This document shows positions 63,122-64,000 of a DNA stretch of 64,000 nucleotides, piece after piece. The number at the start of each line of letters is the position of its first letter. Within the stretch, counting starts at the first letter, position 1. Where the stretch lies: contig CP001769.1 of assembly GCA_000024525.1 (NCBI GenBank), forward strand, positions 124,001-188,000, read 5' to 3'. The position numbers were made by a program, and so were the translations under genes. The DNA comes from Spirosoma linguale DSM 74 (lineage in GTDB: Bacteria; Bacteroidota; Bacteroidia; Cytophagales; Spirosomataceae). The notes under the pieces are model-generated. The model did no database searches. It had not been told where the DNA came from and saw only the letters and a list, made by a program, of their open reading frames with translations.

Positions 63122-64000
63122 CTAACGCGAATGGCCTAGCTGGAAAGGCTCGATCGAAAAGCCGGTCCTGTTCTGAAGGGTTAATTCAGCCAGAATCTGC
63201 CCAACGGCCGCCGAATGTTTGAAACCGTGCCCCGAACAGGCCGAAGCCAGCAGTACATCGGGATGGTCTGGATGCTGGTCGATGATAAAATCGCCGTTTG
63301 GTGTCATCGTATACAAGCATACAACGGACTTGACACAGGCCGGACCGACCCCCACGAAGTTGGGCGCAATGTGCTCTTCGTACATGCGTCGTGTTTCGGC
63401 TTCGCTGACGGTGCGGTCTACAACCTGCGGACTCGTTGCGTGGGCGTAGGTTTCGGTGGCAATTTTCAAACCACCAGCGGGACCGCCCACCGCCGGGAAT
63501 CCGTACAGGTCTCGCTCGCTCAGAATAAATACCGGTAGCTTATCCGGCGTATACTGTGTATAGTTGCCCTCAATAGCGAACCAGTACAGCACCTGACGGT
63601 ATACGGTAAGCAACTCCTGATAGGGCGTATGGCGCAGCGACTCCGTAATCCAAGACCCGGTGGTCAAAATCAGCTTTCGGGTCTGGTAAACGCCCTGTTC
63701 CGTCCGAACGGTAATACCCGTCTTCGTGGCGTCAAAAGCTACCATCCGTTCGTTGGTCCGGACAGACGCCCCATACTGCCGGGCCTGTTCCAACTGAACC
63801 GAAATGCATCGCTCCGGCTTCAAAAAACCGGCTTCTTCTTCATAATACCCAATATCGTCGGGGCGATATCTGAACTGCGGAAATTCGCGCCGAAGGGCTG
63901 CATGATCCAGCAGCCGATGGGCGATACCAAATTGTTCGGCGGCCCGAATGGTGGTGCTGAGCCAGCCGGGCTTATTGTGCATCTGAACGGGCGAGTGTTC
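63122..64000 (-). CDS. FAD-dependent N-methyl-amino-acid oxidase (SolA/sarcosine-oxidase-like), 5' end outside window
   Basis: The C-terminal part of a DAO-fold oxidase is present, with the open frame running off the right edge. Landmarks are RRLLDHAALRREFPQ-like text (HRLLDHAALRREFPQF), ERCISVQLEQARQYGA, KLILTTGSWITESL, VGPACVKSVVCLYTMTPNGD and the closing CSGHGFKHSAAVGQILAEL. The Cys in VKSVVCLYTMT corresponds to the residue that binds FAD covalently in the sarcosine oxidase family. SolA-type enzymes oxidise N-methyl amino acids. It converges with the response regulator gene at a 12-bp gap. Confidence 0.88.
   Translation of the reverse strand, partial: EHSPVQMHNKPGWLSTTIRAAEQFGIAHRLLDHAALRREFPQFRYRPDDIGYYEEEAGFLKPERCISVQLEQARQYGASVRTNERMVAFDATKTGITVRTEQGVYQTRKLILTTGSWITESLRHTPYQELLTVYRQVLYWFAIEGNYTQYTPDKLPVFILSERDLYGFPAVGGPAGGLKIATETYAHATSPQVVDRTVSEAETRRMYEEHIAPNFVGVGPACVKSVVCLYTMTPNGDFIIDQHPDHPDVLLASACSGHGFKHSAAVGQILAELTLQNRTGFSIEPFQLGHSR

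Overview
The window looks like chromosome of a Bacteroidota bacterium of the Cytophagales/Spirosoma type. The evidence is a FecI/FecR-controlled SusC/SusD pair, a type IX secretion (T9SS) C-terminal sorting domain, outer-membrane carboxypeptidase-regulatory-like/beta-barrel receptors, fasciclin and SusD lipoproteins, many large PAS kinases and a lack of Shine-Dalgarno sequences. The genus is an inference. No rRNA, tRNA or CRISPR array was recognised.

Layout. 1-8.7 kb: sigma factor (5' end outside the window), anti-sigma factor, SusC with STN domain, SusD and a secreted FAD oxidoreductase form a nutrient-uptake locus. 8.9-15.1 kb: a bicupin quercetinase-like enzyme (minus strand), an aldo/keto reductase and a PaoABC-type periplasmic molybdenum aldehyde oxidoreductase. 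15.2-22.2 kb: fasciclin lipoprotein, sugar-phosphate isomerase-like TIM barrel, outer-membrane beta-barrel receptor, a mini HTH protein and a bacterial GH3 acyl-adenylate enzyme. 22.2-28.6 kb: a low-GC accessory patch with two IS3-family insertion sequences, a 132-bp MITE-like element, broken genes (Ycf48/BNR-like relic; DUF4369-thioredoxin gene cut by an IS) and small orphan genes. 28.6-37.4 kb: HExxH protein, M81 (MlrC-like) protein, a bis-MGD molybdenum oxidoreductase with a 152-aa partner, a SLAC1/TehA-type channel, a beta-carbonic-anhydrase-like protein, a lipoprotein and a HAD phosphatase. 37.8-44.0 kb: a 1656-aa T9SS cargo protein and a transglutaminase-like protein. 44.5-63.1 kb: a signalling island containing two paralogous multi-PAS histidine kinases around a FIST/hybrid-kinase operon, then OpgC-like and GH16 genes on the opposite strand, a decayed AAA ATPase of contractile-injection-system type, a 7TMR-DISM hybrid kinase split by a one-base frameshift, and a single-domain response regulator. 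The right edge holds a partial SolA/sarcosine-oxidase-like gene.

The most unusual structures are: a two-copy modular repeat built of twin hairpins (near 8.7 and 16.4 kb) whose halves occur in opposite order; an H-type pseudoknot-like arrangement directly before the start codon of the SLAC1/TehA-like gene; a 14-bp perfect direct repeat bracketing a 2.5-kb mobile patch; and a phosphorelay island with no DNA-binding output domain. Functions come from motif recognition by eye; no database search was run.
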